Positions 1 to 9,076 of a stretch of DNA of 64,000 nucleotides are shown here, in pieces. Source of the stretch: Rhizobium sp. SEMIA4064 (GTDB taxonomy: Bacteria > Pseudomonadota > Alphaproteobacteria > Rhizobiales > Rhizobiaceae); the NCBI RefSeq assembly GCF_003025035.1, contig NZ_PYJN01000013.1:62001-126000 (forward strand), given 5' to 3'. The notes under the pieces are model-generated. The model did not search any database, was not told the DNA's origin, and saw only the letters and a program-made list of their open reading frames with translations. The first letter of the stretch is position 1. Every line of letters begins with the position of its first letter. Both the position numbers and the translations under genes were made by a program.

Positions 1-77
1 GCAAAGCCGTCGCGAACCTTAACCACTTCGCCCATCTGGCCGAGCTTGGAGATGCGCTCGAGGAGAATGACTTCCAT
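1..77 (-). CDS. rplI: 50S ribosomal protein L9 (N-terminal part, runs off the window)
   Basis: Only the first 25 or so codons are present. They read [20 protein letters not shown] and onward, the standard start of L9, a primary binder of 23S rRNA in the large ribosomal subunit. The ATG at 77 is preceded by an AAGGAAC ribosome binding site. It is the last visible gene of the leftward rpsF-rpsR-DUF2232-rplI cluster, with only about 20 nt separating it from the DUF2232 gene, so it is probably co-transcribed. The 3' end lies outside the window. Confidence 0.95.
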
Positions 78-97
78 TTTGTTGTTCCTTTCTGATG

Positions 98-1078
98 TCA
101 GATTTTCGTGTCTGGTTGTTTGGAATTATCGGTATTCTTGTTCGGGGTCAGGGCGATCGCTTTGCGTGTATCGGCAAGACCGAGAATGAGGACGATGAAG
201 GCGGGCAACGTCAGTATGAGCGACGTCAGGTAGCAGAGGACCAGAACGGGCACCCGCCAGTCCTTGCCACGGGTGCGGTAGTGGAGCGCCGCAAAGCCGG
301 AGACGAGAAAGCCTGCGCCGAACGCGCCAACGGCCGCCGCGCCGATCAATGCCGGGGTGCCCCCGAAAAAGAGGGCGACGATGGCGGCGAGAAAGACGAA
401 GATTGCGTTCCGGTTCATGCGCAGCGCCGACGGAATATCTTCGCGCGGACGCAGATTGCGGCTCGATGCCGCAACGATGCGGGTGGCGATATAGTAGGCG
501 GCCAGCAGCATCAGAACCCAGACGATACCCCAGACGACCGGCACGGCGTAGAGCATGAAGGATTTCGTCTTGGCGATCGCTACTGGATCGAGCGGCATCG
601 TAGGCTGCTGATCCTGCATGACGGTGACATAGAGATCGACGACTTGGCCGATCAGGTCCGAGCCATATCCCATGACCGCGCCGGCGACGACGATGACGAC
701 GGCCGCCAGGCCGCAGAGATGCAGCATGATATCAGACAGCGGATACCAGGCCATCAGATGGTCGGGACCGCCGAGTTCGGAGGCTGGGCGCGCCAGATTG
801 GCAAGATGGCTGAGCCAGGCCGGAATCAGCGCCAGCAGCACGACAAAAAGCCCGAATGGCAACGAATAGCCGACGGCGCCGACAAGGCCAGCCGTCACGA
901 CGGCGGTGACAACAGCGATATTGCCCCAGCCGAGGCCGACGATGAGGATCGGAAGAGCGGAAAGCGCGCCGAACAGGATGAACAGCCATGGCTGCACCGT
1001 CGCGCCATACACGAGTAGGGCGGCGGTTAGACCGGCGAGCGCGCCGATGCCAAGCTCTTTTGCGTTCAACTTTTTCAC
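98..1078 (-). CDS. DUF2232-type multi-pass membrane protein of the ribosomal operon
   Basis: A 326-residue, very hydrophobic protein with about eight predicted membrane segments, many Ala/Leu/Val runs and a short charged C-terminal tail. The start is a GTG at 1078 ([10 protein letters not shown]). Proteins of this DUF2232 (YybS-like) family sit between rpsR and rplI in many alphaproteobacteria, and the same order is seen here. The biochemical role is unknown. It follows rpsR after 164 nt that contain a hairpin, so its expression may be lower than that of the ribosomal genes. The family call rests on composition and position rather than on a diagnostic motif. Confidence 0.8.
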
Positions 1079-1193
1079 GTCGCTGTCCTGCTTCGTATCG
1101 AGCAGTTAGAGGATGCCTTCGCCACTCGGGCCTGAAAGCCGTCCCCAACATGGGGTTTCAAGGTTCCGATCCGCGCCCATCGCGAAAGGGAGA

Positions 1194-1217
1194 AGGGAAG
1201 GCATTGCTGCCTTCCCT
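1194..1217 (-). terminator. Hairpin between rpsR and the DUF2232 gene
   Basis: AGGGAAGGCA and its perfect complement form a 10-bp stem with a 4-nt loop just after the rpsR stop codon on the minus strand. The following sequence (TCTCCCTTTCG) is only partly T-rich, so it may attenuate or stabilise the 3' end rather than terminate fully. Confidence 0.5.
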
Positions 1218-1242
1218 CTAATTCATTCTGCGTCGGCCGCTA

Positions 1243-1491
1243 TTAAGCGACGACGTAGGGCAGCAGGCCGAGGAAACGGGCGCGCTTGATCGCCTGAGCG
1301 AGCTCGCGCTGCTTCTTCTGGGAAACGGCCGTGATGCGGGACGGAACGATCTTGCCGCGCTCGGAAATGTAACGCTGCAGGAGACGGACGTCCTTGTAGT
1401 CGATGCGCGGCGCATTGGCGCCCGAGAACGGGCAGGTCTTGCGGCGGCGATGGAACGGACGGCGGACCGGTGCGGAGGAAACTTCAGACAT
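1243..1491 (-). CDS. rpsR: 30S ribosomal protein S18
   Basis: An 82-residue basic protein with the S18 hallmark stretch [15 protein letters not shown] followed by [21 protein letters not shown]18 forms a heterodimer with S6 on the platform of the 30S subunit. The ATG at 1491 was chosen over the TTG six bases upstream because AAGGAG lies at the proper spacing before it. It begins 12 nt after the rpsF stop, which fits the obligate S6/S18 pairing and co-translation from one mRNA. Confidence 0.97.
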   Translation of the reverse strand: MSEVSSAPVRRPFHRRRKTCPFSGANAPRIDYKDVRLLQRYISERGKIVPSRITAVSQKKQRELAQAIKRARFLGLLPYVVA

Positions 1492-1503
1492 TCTCAAATC
1501 TCC

Positions 1504-1950
1504 TTATACGCGGTCTTCGCGCGGACGGCGCGGACGATCTTCGCGGTCACCACGATCCGGGCGCGGACCACGATCGCCGAAGCTGCGCTCCGGACGGTCG
1601 CCATCACGGCGCGGACGGTCGTCACGGTCGCGCTTCTGCATCATGGCAGACGGGCCTTCTTCGTGCTTTTCAACAGCGATCGTCATGTAACGCAGGACGT
1701 CTTCGCTGATGCGCATCTGGCGTTCCATTTCCTGGATCGCAGCGGCCGGTGCATCAATGTCCATCAGGGCGTAATGAGCCTTGCGGTTCTTCTTGATGCG
1801 GTAGGTGAGGGACTTGAGGCCCCAGTTTTCGATACGCCCGACTTTACCGCCGTTAGCTTCGATAACACCCTTGTACTGTTCTACGAGGGCGTCGACCTGC
1901 TGAGCGGAAATATCCTGTCGGGCAAGGAATACATGTTCGTAAAGAGCCAT
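1504..1950 (-). CDS. rpsF: 30S ribosomal protein S6
   Basis: A 148-residue protein whose first 95 residues are the S6 ferredoxin-like fold ([15 protein letters not shown], then [20 protein letters not shown]). The last 45 residues are an Arg/Asp-rich tail full of [14 protein letters not shown] repeats, longer than in E. coli and common in rhizobial S6. The tail is probably disordered. It is the first gene of the leftward ribosomal cluster, and the promoter should lie in the 1951-2258 gap. The start is well supported by position and homology. Confidence 0.97.
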   Translation of the reverse strand: MALYEHVFLARQDISAQQVDALVEQYKGVIEANGGKVGRIENWGLKSLTYRIKKNRKAHYALMDIDAPAAAIQEMERQMRISEDVLRYMTIAVEKHEEGPSAMMQKRDRDDRPRRDGDRPERSFGDRGPRPDRGDREDRPRRPREDRV

Positions 1951-2258
1951 GGATAGCTTTGCCTTTCTTGCGTTGGTCTGAACCCGATATTCGGCGGCTA
2001 AGCCTCAACGACTGCTCCTGAGAGGGGTGACCCTAAGCAAGAAAAGCGTTTCCGAGACGGTCGAGAGCGGAGACACGGGAGGCTGGAACGCTTCCGTTCC
2101 GAACGATTTTCTGAGAAGAAAACCGGCCCTCCGTTCAGCCACCAGCCAGAAGACCGGGTTGCGAACAGGGCGGCTTATACGGATTTTTGCGCGAAAGGCA
2201 AGGGGCGAATTGCGCAGTCCGACAGCGGACACTCCTGCCTGGACCAAGGCAGGCGGCC
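1951..2258. other. Intergenic region upstream of rpsF
   Basis: This 308-nt stretch separates rpsF from the 3' end of the cyclase gene and holds no convincing ORF. It must contain the leftward rpsF promoter, but I could not single out -35/-10 elements. A short CCGA-TAT-TCGG dyad at about 1984-1994 lies in the presumed 5' leader. It may be part of an S6:S18 autoregulatory leader structure, but this is not demonstrable by eye. Confidence 0.5.
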
Positions 2259-3317
2259 TCAATTCTCCGGCAAGGTGAAGACCGCGCAGGGGTCGGCGAT
2301 GCCGCGCAACGGATGCTCGCCCAAGGGGATCAAGGGGGTTGTCGTCTGCGCCGCAACGGCGCCGGAGATGAGCACGCTGCGGCCAAGCGGCTTGCACAGG
2401 CCTTCGAGCCGGCTCACCAGATTGACCGCCGGGCCGATCGCGGTAAAGTCCAGCCGGTCGGCCGCGCCGATATTGCCCCACAACATCTCGCCGAAATGCA
2501 ATGCCGCGCCAAAGGGCAGCGGCGGCAGCCCCTGCGCTTGCCGCACCGTATCGAGATGAACCATGCCGGCGCGGGCGGCGGCGACCGCGCGCAGCGCCGC
2601 CTCACAGGCTTCGCCCGGTGTGCTTGTGACCGGGAAAATCGCCAACGCGCCGTCGCCGATGAATTTCAGCACCTCGCCTCCGAAAGCGTGCACCGCTCCG
2701 GCAACGCGGTCGAACCAGGCGTCGAGGGAAGCGATCATCGCCGCCGGCTCCGTCGCCTCGGACAAAGCGGTGAAATCGCGCAGATCGGCGCAGAGCAATG
2801 CGGCTCGGATGGTTTCCCCCGTGCCGCGGCGCAGCGCGCCGGCTTGGACCCGCGCCGCACTGCGCCGGCCGAGATAGGCCTCGAGTAGCGCTGCCAACGC
2901 CGCCCGCGAAGCCAGGGCGCTCAAGGGGGCTGCGGCGAAGCGCGCCGTCTCCCGCAGCCGACCGGCCTCGCTAGGGTCGAATGGCCGGAGCCCCGCCCAA
3001 CCCAGCACCGGGCTGTCCGCGGCCGAACCCACCGTGTCTTCATGCATGGGGCCAAGCCCGGCCAGCCAATCGTGGCCGGCTTGACTGGGTGGGCCGCCGA
3101 CGAAACCCAGCGCCTCGATCACTGCCCCGGTTTCCGCCCGCCACAGCCAGATGCGCCGGGCGATGATCGGATGCGGCACCGCGAGCGACAGGGCTCCTCC
3201 GGCAAGTGGCAGGCCGTCGGCCAGCAGCCGGCGGCCGAGCTCGGCCAGGAACCGTTCAGGGCCAGGAGAGGCATCGGCCTCATCAACCAGCCAGGCAAGG
3301 GGGAGGGGCAAATCCAT
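2259..3317 (-). CDS. Class III adenylate/guanylate cyclase domain protein
   Basis: A soluble 352-residue protein. The N-terminal 165 residues are an unrecognised, GAF-sized region. The C-terminal half is a class III nucleotidyl cyclase domain. Both metal-binding aspartates are present (LLCADLRDFTALSE and KFIGDGALAIF), as is the substrate lysine (EVLKFIGDG). The segment LDFTAIGPAVNLVSRLE supplies Thr at the purine-specifying position plus the catalytic Asn and Arg. That Thr is typical of the bicarbonate-responsive class IIIb cyclases, so cAMP is the likely product. It stands alone between rpsF and an SRPBCC gene. Confidence 0.88.
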   Translation of the reverse strand: MDLPLPLAWLVDEADASPGPERFLAELGRRLLADGLPLAGGALSLAVPHPIIARRIWLWRAETGAVIEALGFVGGPPSQAGHDWLAGLGPMHEDTVGSAADSPVLGWAGLRPFDPSEAGRLRETARFAAAPLSALASRAALAALLEAYLGRRSAARVQAGALRRGTGETIRAALLCADLRDFTALSEATEPAAMIASLDAWFDRVAGAVHAFGGEVLKFIGDGALAIFPVTSTPGEACEAALRAVAAARAGMVHLDTVRQAQGLPPLPFGAALHFGEMLWGNIGAADRLDFTAIGPAVNLVSRLEGLCKPLGRSVLISGAVAAQTTTPLIPLGEHPLRGIADPCAVFTLPEN

Positions 3318-3432
3318 GTCTGATCATGCCATGGCAGCCGCAGGCTGTCATCCGCCGTTGCGATGGTGCTTCTGCGTGTGATGACAGTCCCCGGCAGTGC
3401 TCAGGACCGACGCATTCAGGAACGGAAGGCTG

Positions 3433-3879
3433 TCACATTCTGCCAGCCATAGGGTCGGGACCCGGATCACGCCCGGCTGCGGCTTCGGACAGCCGGCCGA
3501 GGTAGTGAGCCCAGCCTTCAGAATGGCCAGCGCATTGTTCGGCATTGGGCAGGCCGGTGTGGGTCAGACGTAGCAGCGTTCCGTCCGGCTGCTCGATGAG
3601 GTCTATCTCGACCAGGCTCGATCCCGGGGGGACCACCTCGCTGCCATCCCAGCCGAAGCTGTAGGCCAGGCGGTGTACCGGCACCACCTCGCGGAACGAA
3701 CCGCGGGCGAAGCGAGCGCCAGTGACGTTGACGAGATAGAGTCCTTCGGGCTGAGGCTCGATCTGTGCCTCCGTACCCATCCAGCGCAGAATCTTTTCCG
3801 GATCGGTCAGGAGGGCGAACACGGCTGCGGGCGGTGCCGGGATGCGCCTTTCCTGGCGGACGACGAGGGGCTCTTGCAT
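3433..3879 (-). CDS. SRPBCC / AHSA1-family START-like domain protein
   Basis: A 148-residue protein with the AHSA1/polyketide-cyclase-like pattern: VVRQERRIPAPPAAVFALLTDPEKILRWMG at the N-terminus, a central beta sheet, and GTLLRLTHTGL followed by GWAHYLGRL at the end. Such helix-grip proteins bind hydrophobic ligands or assist other proteins. The ATG at 3879 has AGGAGAG eight bases upstream and is preferred to two upstream ATGs. Many relatives are paired with an ArsR repressor, but none is found here. Its ligand cannot be told from the sequence. Confidence 0.85.
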   Translation of the reverse strand: MQEPLVVRQERRIPAPPAAVFALLTDPEKILRWMGTEAQIEPQPEGLYLVNVTGARFARGSFREVVPVHRLAYSFGWDGSEVVPPGSSLVEIDLIEQPDGTLLRLTHTGLPNAEQCAGHSEGWAHYLGRLSEAAAGRDPGPDPMAGRM

Positions 3880-4029
3880 CGGTCTCTCCTTTGGTTGCAT
3901 GGCCTGCCTCACCGGAGGCGGAGATTGAGCAGGCGCATCCTATCGCGGAACGTCCTCATGCAACAGCATGTAGGGGGCAGGCTCGCTCACAACAAGGGCG
4001 GTGCAGACGCTTGAAGACGAATGGATTTG

Positions 4030-4878
4030 CTAGTGATCCTTGGGAAATATCGGCATCGGCGCACCCTTCATCATGTCGGCATAGAGATGTTCGGTCTGCT
4101 GATCCGTCGGGAACATGCATTCGAGCCTGAGCTCCTGCGACGCGATGGTCATCGGGGTGCCGACTGTCGTTACCAATGAAAAGAAGTTGAGGCTCTGGCC
4201 ATCCTTCACAAAGGTCAATGGAACGACGGGTGTGCTGCCGGGTGCGGTGAGCGCTTTCCGGTCGAAATCGACGTCGGGATAAGCGAGCAGCGTTTTCAGC
4301 AGTTCCCGAGTTTTGTCATCGACGACCCGGCCGATGGACTCACGATGAACGCGCGCCAGCAAGCTTCTCGATGTCTCCGCCCAGTTATCAATGAAGGGGC
4401 GCATCCCAGCGGGATCGAACATCAAATGCAGCAGGTTGCGTGGCGATTTGCGCGCCGCCATATCGACGAAGCAATTGAAGAAACGGAGCGTGGCCGTATT
4501 GGACATCAGAACGTTCCAATAGCGATCCATGACGATTGCGGGGAAAGGTTCGTGCTGACGCAGCATGCGCCGCAGAGCATCCGCGACGGGCTGCATTTCC
4601 GGCGCGTCCCAGGAATCCTCCGAATAGATCGGGGCGTAGCCAGCGGCGAGCAACAGAGTGTTGCGCTCGCGGAACGGCACATCGAGCGCTTCCGCAACGG
4701 TCAGCAGCCTCTGGCGGCTGGGAACGCTGCGGCCGCTTTCAACGAAGCTGATGTGACGTTGCGAAACACCCGTATCCATTGAAAGGTCGAGCTGGCTTTT
4801 GCCGCGCACCTCCCGCCAGTGGCGCAGCAACGGGCTGAGCTGTTTCGAGACCGATAGGGCTGTGTTGCTGTTCGTCAT
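4030..4878 (-). CDS. XRE-family regulator with MmyB-like ligand-binding domain
   Basis: A 282-residue regulator. Residues 16-75 form a Cro/CI-type helix-turn-helix (LLRHWREVRGKSQLDLSMDT, GVSQRHISFVESGRSVPSRQ). Residues 100-270 match the PAS-like MmyB ligand domain (AIVMDRYWNVLMSN, LHLMFDPAGMRPFI, LTFVKDGQSLNFFSLV). The family usually binds small lipophilic ligands. The start at 4878 was chosen because GGAG precedes it and the helix-turn-helix begins soon after. It lies 84 nt downstream of the NTF2-like gene in the same direction, so the two may be co-transcribed and functionally linked. Confidence 0.9.
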   Translation of the reverse strand: MTNSNTALSVSKQLSPLLRHWREVRGKSQLDLSMDTGVSQRHISFVESGRSVPSRQRLLTVAEALDVPFRERNTLLLAAGYAPIYSEDSWDAPEMQPVADALRRMLRQHEPFPAIVMDRYWNVLMSNTATLRFFNCFVDMAARKSPRNLLHLMFDPAGMRPFIDNWAETSRSLLARVHRESIGRVVDDKTRELLKTLLAYPDVDFDRKALTAPGSTPVVPLTFVKDGQSLNFFSLVTTVGTPMTIASQELRLECMFPTDQQTEHLYADMMKGAPMPIFPKDH

Positions 4879-4962
4879 GGAGGGTCTCCGTGTGAACTGT
4901 GCCGTGGCGACTTCCTCTAAAAAGGCGGCCGCGCACGGCATCTTATGTCTGGCATGCGAAGG

Positions 4963-5352
4963 TTAGAATTGCACTGGCCCCACCGAACCGAACCAATGAC
5001 GCACCTTGGTGTGATCAGCCTCGTCCATGTAGAAGAAGTGCGTCATGACGGGCTTGACGACGGGGTGGTTAGGATCGTTCGGTGTCATGGTAACGAAGCC
5101 ACGGAAGATCTTGAGGAGCCCGCCGTCCCAATATTCCGTCACATCATGGAGGGCGGTAAATCCGGTGTCGATGAACGCGCGCAGGCTTTCGCGGATAGTC
5201 TCGCGGCCCTTCCATTCGGCGACGCCCAAATTTGCGGTGGCGTCTTCCGTAAAGCAGTCGAAGCCACTGCCGAAGGTCTTGTCGTCAATCTCCTTCCAGA
5301 AGGCCAGCAGCCAGCCTGGGGTTTCACGTTTGCTGAAAATCATCTCATTCAT
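4963..5352 (-). CDS. NTF2/SnoaL-like small protein
   Basis: A 129-residue protein of the SnoaL/NTF2-like cone-fold size class. It starts MNEMIFSKRETPGWLLAFWK, and its middle (DCFTEDATANLGVAEWKGRE) fits the fold's typical F-x-EDA pattern followed by a phosphate or polar pocket segment. Such proteins are isomerases, hydratases or subunits of stress enzymes, and the substrate cannot be predicted. It is upstream of the MmyB-type regulator in the same orientation. MmyB-type regulators often control adjacent small oxidoreductase or NTF2-like genes, so this is the plausible target. Confidence 0.8.
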   Translation of the reverse strand: MNEMIFSKRETPGWLLAFWKEIDDKTFGSGFDCFTEDATANLGVAEWKGRETIRESLRAFIDTGFTALHDVTEYWDGGLLKIFRGFVTMTPNDPNHPVVKPVMTHFFYMDEADHTKVRHWFGSVGPVQF

Positions 5353-5575
5353 CGTCTGTCTCCGGACGTGTGCTTAGGGCAATAAGAGGCTGCAGCGCCC
5401 CGGGGTCAAACCGAAGGCGCTTGATGTCTATTCCTCTGCGGCACCGGTTCGGTGCCTATCTCTCGTGGAGATGCCCCAAAGTTACGCGCCGGTCGGACGT
5501 GTCTCAATTACATCAGAGGTCATATTTCGCCGGTCGTCGCGCCCTGCCACCGAGGCAAGGCGCTTTCACGAGGCA

Positions 5576-6619
5576 TTACATCGGCATCGGATACAGCCGG
5601 TGTACCTTTTCAATCTCGGCAATTGCCTCTTCCGGCAGCGTGACATAGGCGGAAGCGATGTCGGTTTCGAGCTGGGCCATCGATGTCGCGCCGATGATGA
5701 CGGAGGTCATGAAGGGCTTGGTCAGGCAATAGGCGAGCGCCAGCTTGGCAGGGTCGAGATTATATTTGGCGGCGATCTCCAGATAGGCCTTGACCGGCGG
5801 CTCCTGCAGCGGCTGCAGACGGCCGCCGATGTCGGGATTGATCGAGCCACGCGAGCCGGCAGGGCGTGCGCCGCCGACATATTTGCCGCTGAGAATACCA
5901 CCGGCGAGCGGCGAATAGGCGAGCAGGCCAACATCTTCGTGGTGCGACAGTTCGGCGAGATCGAGATCGAAGTGGCGGTAGAGCAGATTATATTCGTTCT
6001 GCGTCGAGACGACGCGCGGCAGGCCCTTCTGTTCGGCGATCGTCAGGTATTTCTGGATGCCCCAGGTCGTCTCGTTGGAGAGGCCGATGGCGCGGATCTT
6101 GCCGGCCTTCACCAGCTCACCCATCGTCTCCAGGATTTCGGCGATATTGGCGACCGTTTTCTCGCGATCCTGGGTGAAGGGGTTGTAGCGCCAGTTCTGA
6201 CGGAAGTGGAAATGACCGCGGTTCGGCCAATGCACCTGATAAAGATCGATATAGTCGGTTTTCAGCCGCTTCAGGCTGCTGTCGATTGCCGCGCGGATAT
6301 TGGCGGCATCCGCGCCCTGGCCGCCGCGCAGATAGTCACGACCAGGCCCGGCGACCTTGGTGGCAAGCACGACGTCCCCGCGCTTGCCGGTCTTTTCGAA
6401 CCAGGTGCCGATACATTCCTCGGTGCGGCCCTGAGTCTCCGGGCCGACCGGCGTCGTCGGATACATTTCAGCCGTGTCGAAGAAATTGACGCCCTTGTGA
6501 AGCGCATAATCCATCTGCTCGTGCGCCTCGGCTTCGCTGTTCTGTGTGCCCCAGGTCATCGTCCCCAGGCAAATCTGTGAAACGGAAATATCGGTGCGGC
6601 CTAAATTCTTATACTGCAT
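5576..6619 (-). CDS. NADP(H)-dependent aldo/keto reductase, Tas-like
   Basis: A 347-residue TIM-barrel oxidoreductase of the aldo/keto reductase superfamily. It resembles E. coli Tas along its whole length: MQYKNLGRTDISVSQICLGT at the start, the catalytic Asp/Tyr segment FFDTAEMYPTTP, the LYQVHWP histidine segment, and GATSMAQLETDI near the cofactor end. Its physiological substrate is unknown. The ATG at 6619 was chosen over an upstream in-frame extension that lacks homology. It is divergent from fabD, and the 196-nt gap between them must hold both promoters. Confidence 0.92.
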   Translation of the reverse strand: MQYKNLGRTDISVSQICLGTMTWGTQNSEAEAHEQMDYALHKGVNFFDTAEMYPTTPVGPETQGRTEECIGTWFEKTGKRGDVVLATKVAGPGRDYLRGGQGADAANIRAAIDSSLKRLKTDYIDLYQVHWPNRGHFHFRQNWRYNPFTQDREKTVANIAEILETMGELVKAGKIRAIGLSNETTWGIQKYLTIAEQKGLPRVVSTQNEYNLLYRHFDLDLAELSHHEDVGLLAYSPLAGGILSGKYVGGARPAGSRGSINPDIGGRLQPLQEPPVKAYLEIAAKYNLDPAKLALAYCLTKPFMTSVIIGATSMAQLETDIASAYVTLPEEAIAEIEKVHRLYPMPM

Positions 6620-6815
6620 GGGAAAACCTTGATGCTTGCGGAAAAGGTGGTGGGGGAAGGATGCTCCAAATCTAGGTCGGAAATGAGCAAGCGCAAGAAG
6701 AAAATCGAGATGTTTCGCACACGCAAAAGGCAGGGACTGCAGGGGCTGCGCTATTGACTCCACCGCAAACAATGTCATTGGGAAGCGAAACGACCCCCGA
6801 AGGAAGCTTGATATA

Positions 6816-7760
6816 ATGACTGTTGCTTTCACATTTCCCGGTCAGGGTAGCCAGGCCGTCGGCATGGGCAAGGATCTGGCCGACAACTTCGCCGAAGCGC
6901 GCGCCGTCTTCGAGGAAGTCGACGAAGCGCTCGGTGAAAAGCTTTCCGACATCATCTTCAACGGCCCGGACGATAGGCTGACGCTGACGGCGAATGCGCA
7001 GCCGGCGTTGATGGCCGTGTCGATCGCCGTCATGCGCGTTCTCCAAGCGCGCGGCCTCGATCTGAAGAGCAAGGTTGCCTATGTCGCCGGTCATTCGCTC
7101 GGCGAATATTCGGCGCTTTGCGCTGCGGGCACTTTCTCGCTCGCCGATACGGCGCGGCTGCTGCGCATTCGCGGCAATGCCATGCAGGCGGCGGTTCCGG
7201 TGGGCGTTGGCGCCATGGCGGCCATCATCGGCCTGGAACATGCCGACGTCGTCGCGGTTTGCACCGAGGCTTCGGCGATCGGCGCATGTCAGATCGCCAA
7301 TGACAATGGCGGCGGTCAGATCGTCATTTCCGGTGAAAAGGCCCCGGTCGAAAAGGCTGCCGAGCTTGCGACCGCCAAGGGTGCCAAGCGCGCCATCCTC
7401 CTGCCTGTTTCCGCACCCTTCCATTCGTCGCTGATGGCGCCCGCCGCCGAGGCGATGCGCGCGGCTCTGGCAGAGGTTGCAAAATCCGATCCCGTCGTGC
7501 CTGTCGTCGCCAATGTCCGCGCGGCGCCGGTGAAGGACGCCGGTGAGATCGCCGATCTGCTGGTTGCGCAGGTGACGGGCCAGGTCCGTTGGCGCGAGAC
7601 CGTGGAATGGTTTGCCGCCAACAATGTGACAACATTGTATGAAATCGGCGCTGGCAAGGTGCTGACAGGCCTTGCCCGGCGCATCGACAAATCGGTGAAC
7701 GGTATCGCCGTCAACACGGCGGCCGATATCGACACCACTCTCGCCGGCCTGCTTGGCTGA
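6816..7760 (+). CDS. fabD: Malonyl-CoA:ACP transacylase
   Basis: A 314-residue FabD that moves malonyl groups from CoA to acyl carrier protein to feed type II fatty-acid synthesis. It has the N-terminal GQGSQ loop (9-13), the nucleophile elbow GHSLGEYSA with Ser94, and the catalytic His203 in SAPFHSSLM. Length and motifs are normal. It opens the rightward fabD-fabG-acpP-fabF cluster and is followed 29 nt later by fabG. Confidence 0.97.
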   Translation: MTVAFTFPGQGSQAVGMGKDLADNFAEARAVFEEVDEALGEKLSDIIFNGPDDRLTLTANAQPALMAVSIAVMRVLQARGLDLKSKVAYVAGHSLGEYSALCAAGTFSLADTARLLRIRGNAMQAAVPVGVGAMAAIIGLEHADVVAVCTEASAIGACQIANDNGGGQIVISGEKAPVEKAAELATAKGAKRAILLPVSAPFHSSLMAPAAEAMRAALAEVAKSDPVVPVVANVRAAPVKDAGEIADLLVAQVTGQVRWRETVEWFAANNVTTLYEIGAGKVLTGLARRIDKSVNGIAVNTAADIDTTLAGLLG

Positions 7761-7789
7761 TACAGAAATTAAGGAACGAGGGACATCAA

Positions 7790-8527
7790 ATGCTCGATTT
7801 GACTGGCCGCAAGGCCCTGGTAACCGGCTCTTCCGGTGGTATCGGCGAAGAGATCGCAAGACTGCTGCATAAGCAGGGCGCCATCGTCGGCCTGCACGGC
7901 ACGCGCGTTGAGAAGCTCGAGGCTCTGGCCGCCGAACTTGGCGACCGCGTCAAGATCTTTCCGGCTAACCTGTCCGATCGCGATGAGGTCAAGGCGCTCG
8001 GTGCCAAGGCCGAAGAAGAACTCGGCGGCGTCGACATCCTCGTCAACAATGCCGGCATCACCAAGGACGGTCTGTTTGTGCGCATGAGCGACGAGGACTG
8101 GGATGCGGTTCTGGAAGTCAATCTGACGGCGGTCTTCCGCCTGACGCGCGAGTTGACCCATCCGATGATGCGCCGCCGCTATGGCCGCATCATCAACATC
8201 ACCTCCGTCGTCGGCATCACCGGCAATCCCGGCCAGGCCAATTACTGCGCCTCCAAGGCCGGCATGATCGGCTTCACCAAGTCGCTGGCGCAAGAGATCG
8301 CGACCCGCAACGTGACTGTCAACTGCGTCGCTCCCGGCTTCATCGAGAGCGCCATGACCGGCAAGCTGAACGACAAGCAGAAAGAGGCGATCATGGGCGC
8401 TATTCCCATGAAGCGCATGGGCAACGGTGCCGAAGTTGCATCCGCCGTCGCCTATCTCGCCTCCTCCGAAGCAAGCTACGTCACCGGCCAGACGATCCAC
8501 GTCAACGGTGGCATGGCAATGATCTAA
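7790..8527 (+). CDS. fabG: 3-oxoacyl-ACP reductase
   Basis: A 245-residue short-chain dehydrogenase that carries out the NADPH-dependent reduction step of fatty-acid elongation. Visible are the cofactor loop TGSSGGIGE (12-20), NNAG (86-89) and the catalytic Ser139, Tyr152 and Lys156 (NYCASKAGM). The C-terminal GQTIHVNGGMAM segment is typical of FabG tetramers. It follows fabD closely and precedes acpP after a 294-nt gap that contains a strong hairpin. Confidence 0.97.
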   Translation: MLDLTGRKALVTGSSGGIGEEIARLLHKQGAIVGLHGTRVEKLEALAAELGDRVKIFPANLSDRDEVKALGAKAEEELGGVDILVNNAGITKDGLFVRMSDEDWDAVLEVNLTAVFRLTRELTHPMMRRRYGRIINITSVVGITGNPGQANYCASKAGMIGFTKSLAQEIATRNVTVNCVAPGFIESAMTGKLNDKQKEAIMGAIPMKRMGNGAEVASAVAYLASSEASYVTGQTIHVNGGMAMI

Positions 8528-8821
8528 AAAAGGAAAAGTCTATTGGGGGGAACTTTCCCCTCCAATAGCATGTTGAGCAACCTGGAAGCGGCGATTTTCT
8601 GGCTTTGCGACAGACTTAAACCGTGTTAAGCGGGCCATGACTGTGATCAGTCGTCCCGAAAATGCAGACGGACCGGGCCGCGTGTATGGCGGCCGGACCA
8701 GATGTGAAGGCCGGGTTGAACGGGTTTGCCAGCCGCGCCATGCAGGCGTTGCAGGCTTGAACAGGGTAGGGATGTCACACGGCATTCTGATCAGGACATA
8801 AATAAGGTCGAGGAAACCGAC
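8528..8821. other. fabG-acpP intergenic region
   Basis: These 294 nt contain a strong hairpin directly after fabG and then about 230 nt without a recognisable gene. The size suggests that acpP has its own promoter, which would suit the much higher level of ACP. Minor ORFs crossing it look like out-of-frame extensions of acpP. Confidence 0.5.
8540..8568 (+). terminator. Strong hairpin after fabG
   Basis: CTATTGGGGGG and its near-complement TCCCCTCCAATAG form a long stem about 12 nt after the fabG stop codon. No T-run follows (catgttgag), so it could be a partial terminator or an mRNA 3'-end stabiliser that separates fabDG from acpP transcript levels. Confidence 0.5.
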
Positions 8822-9058
8822 ATGAGCGATATCGCAGAACGCGTAAAGAAAATTGTTATTGATCATCTTGGCGTCGACGCCGACAAGGTTGTTGAAAGCG
8901 CAAGCTTCATCGACGACCTGGGCGCGGACTCGCTCGACACCGTCGAACTGGTCATGGCCTTCGAAGAAGAATTCGGCGTTGAAATTCCTGACGACGCTGC
9001 CGACTCGATCCTGACGGTCGGCGATGCGGTAAAGTTCATTGAGAAGGCTCAGGCCTAA
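8822..9058 (+). CDS. acpP: Acyl carrier protein
   Basis: A 78-residue acidic protein, [20 protein letters not shown] and onward, with the phosphopantetheine attachment motif GADSLDTVE (Ser37). It carries growing acyl chains for fatty-acid and lipid A synthesis. The ATG at 8822 is the known family start, and an upstream in-frame extension is spurious. Codon choice is strongly biased (gac, gtc, gaa, aag), as expected of one of the most abundant proteins. Confidence 0.98.
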   Translation: MSDIAERVKKIVIDHLGVDADKVVESASFIDDLGADSLDTVELVMAFEEEFGVEIPDDAADSILTVGDAVKFIEKAQA

Positions 9059-9076
9059 TCCTTTGCACTTTGTGAC

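Noticed and set aside
95..1018. 307-codon plus-strand frame antisense to the DUF2232 gene
   Set aside because: It is extremely rich in Asp, Arg and Gln, typical of a reverse frame of a membrane-protein gene.
1984..1994. Possible S6:S18 autoregulatory leader in front of rpsF
   Set aside because: Only a 4-bp dyad is visible, and the required bulged CCG structure could not be drawn reliably by eye.
6672..7859. 395-codon minus-strand frame overlapping fabD
   Set aside because: It is antisense to fabD and the start of fabG, both with complete catalytic motifs.
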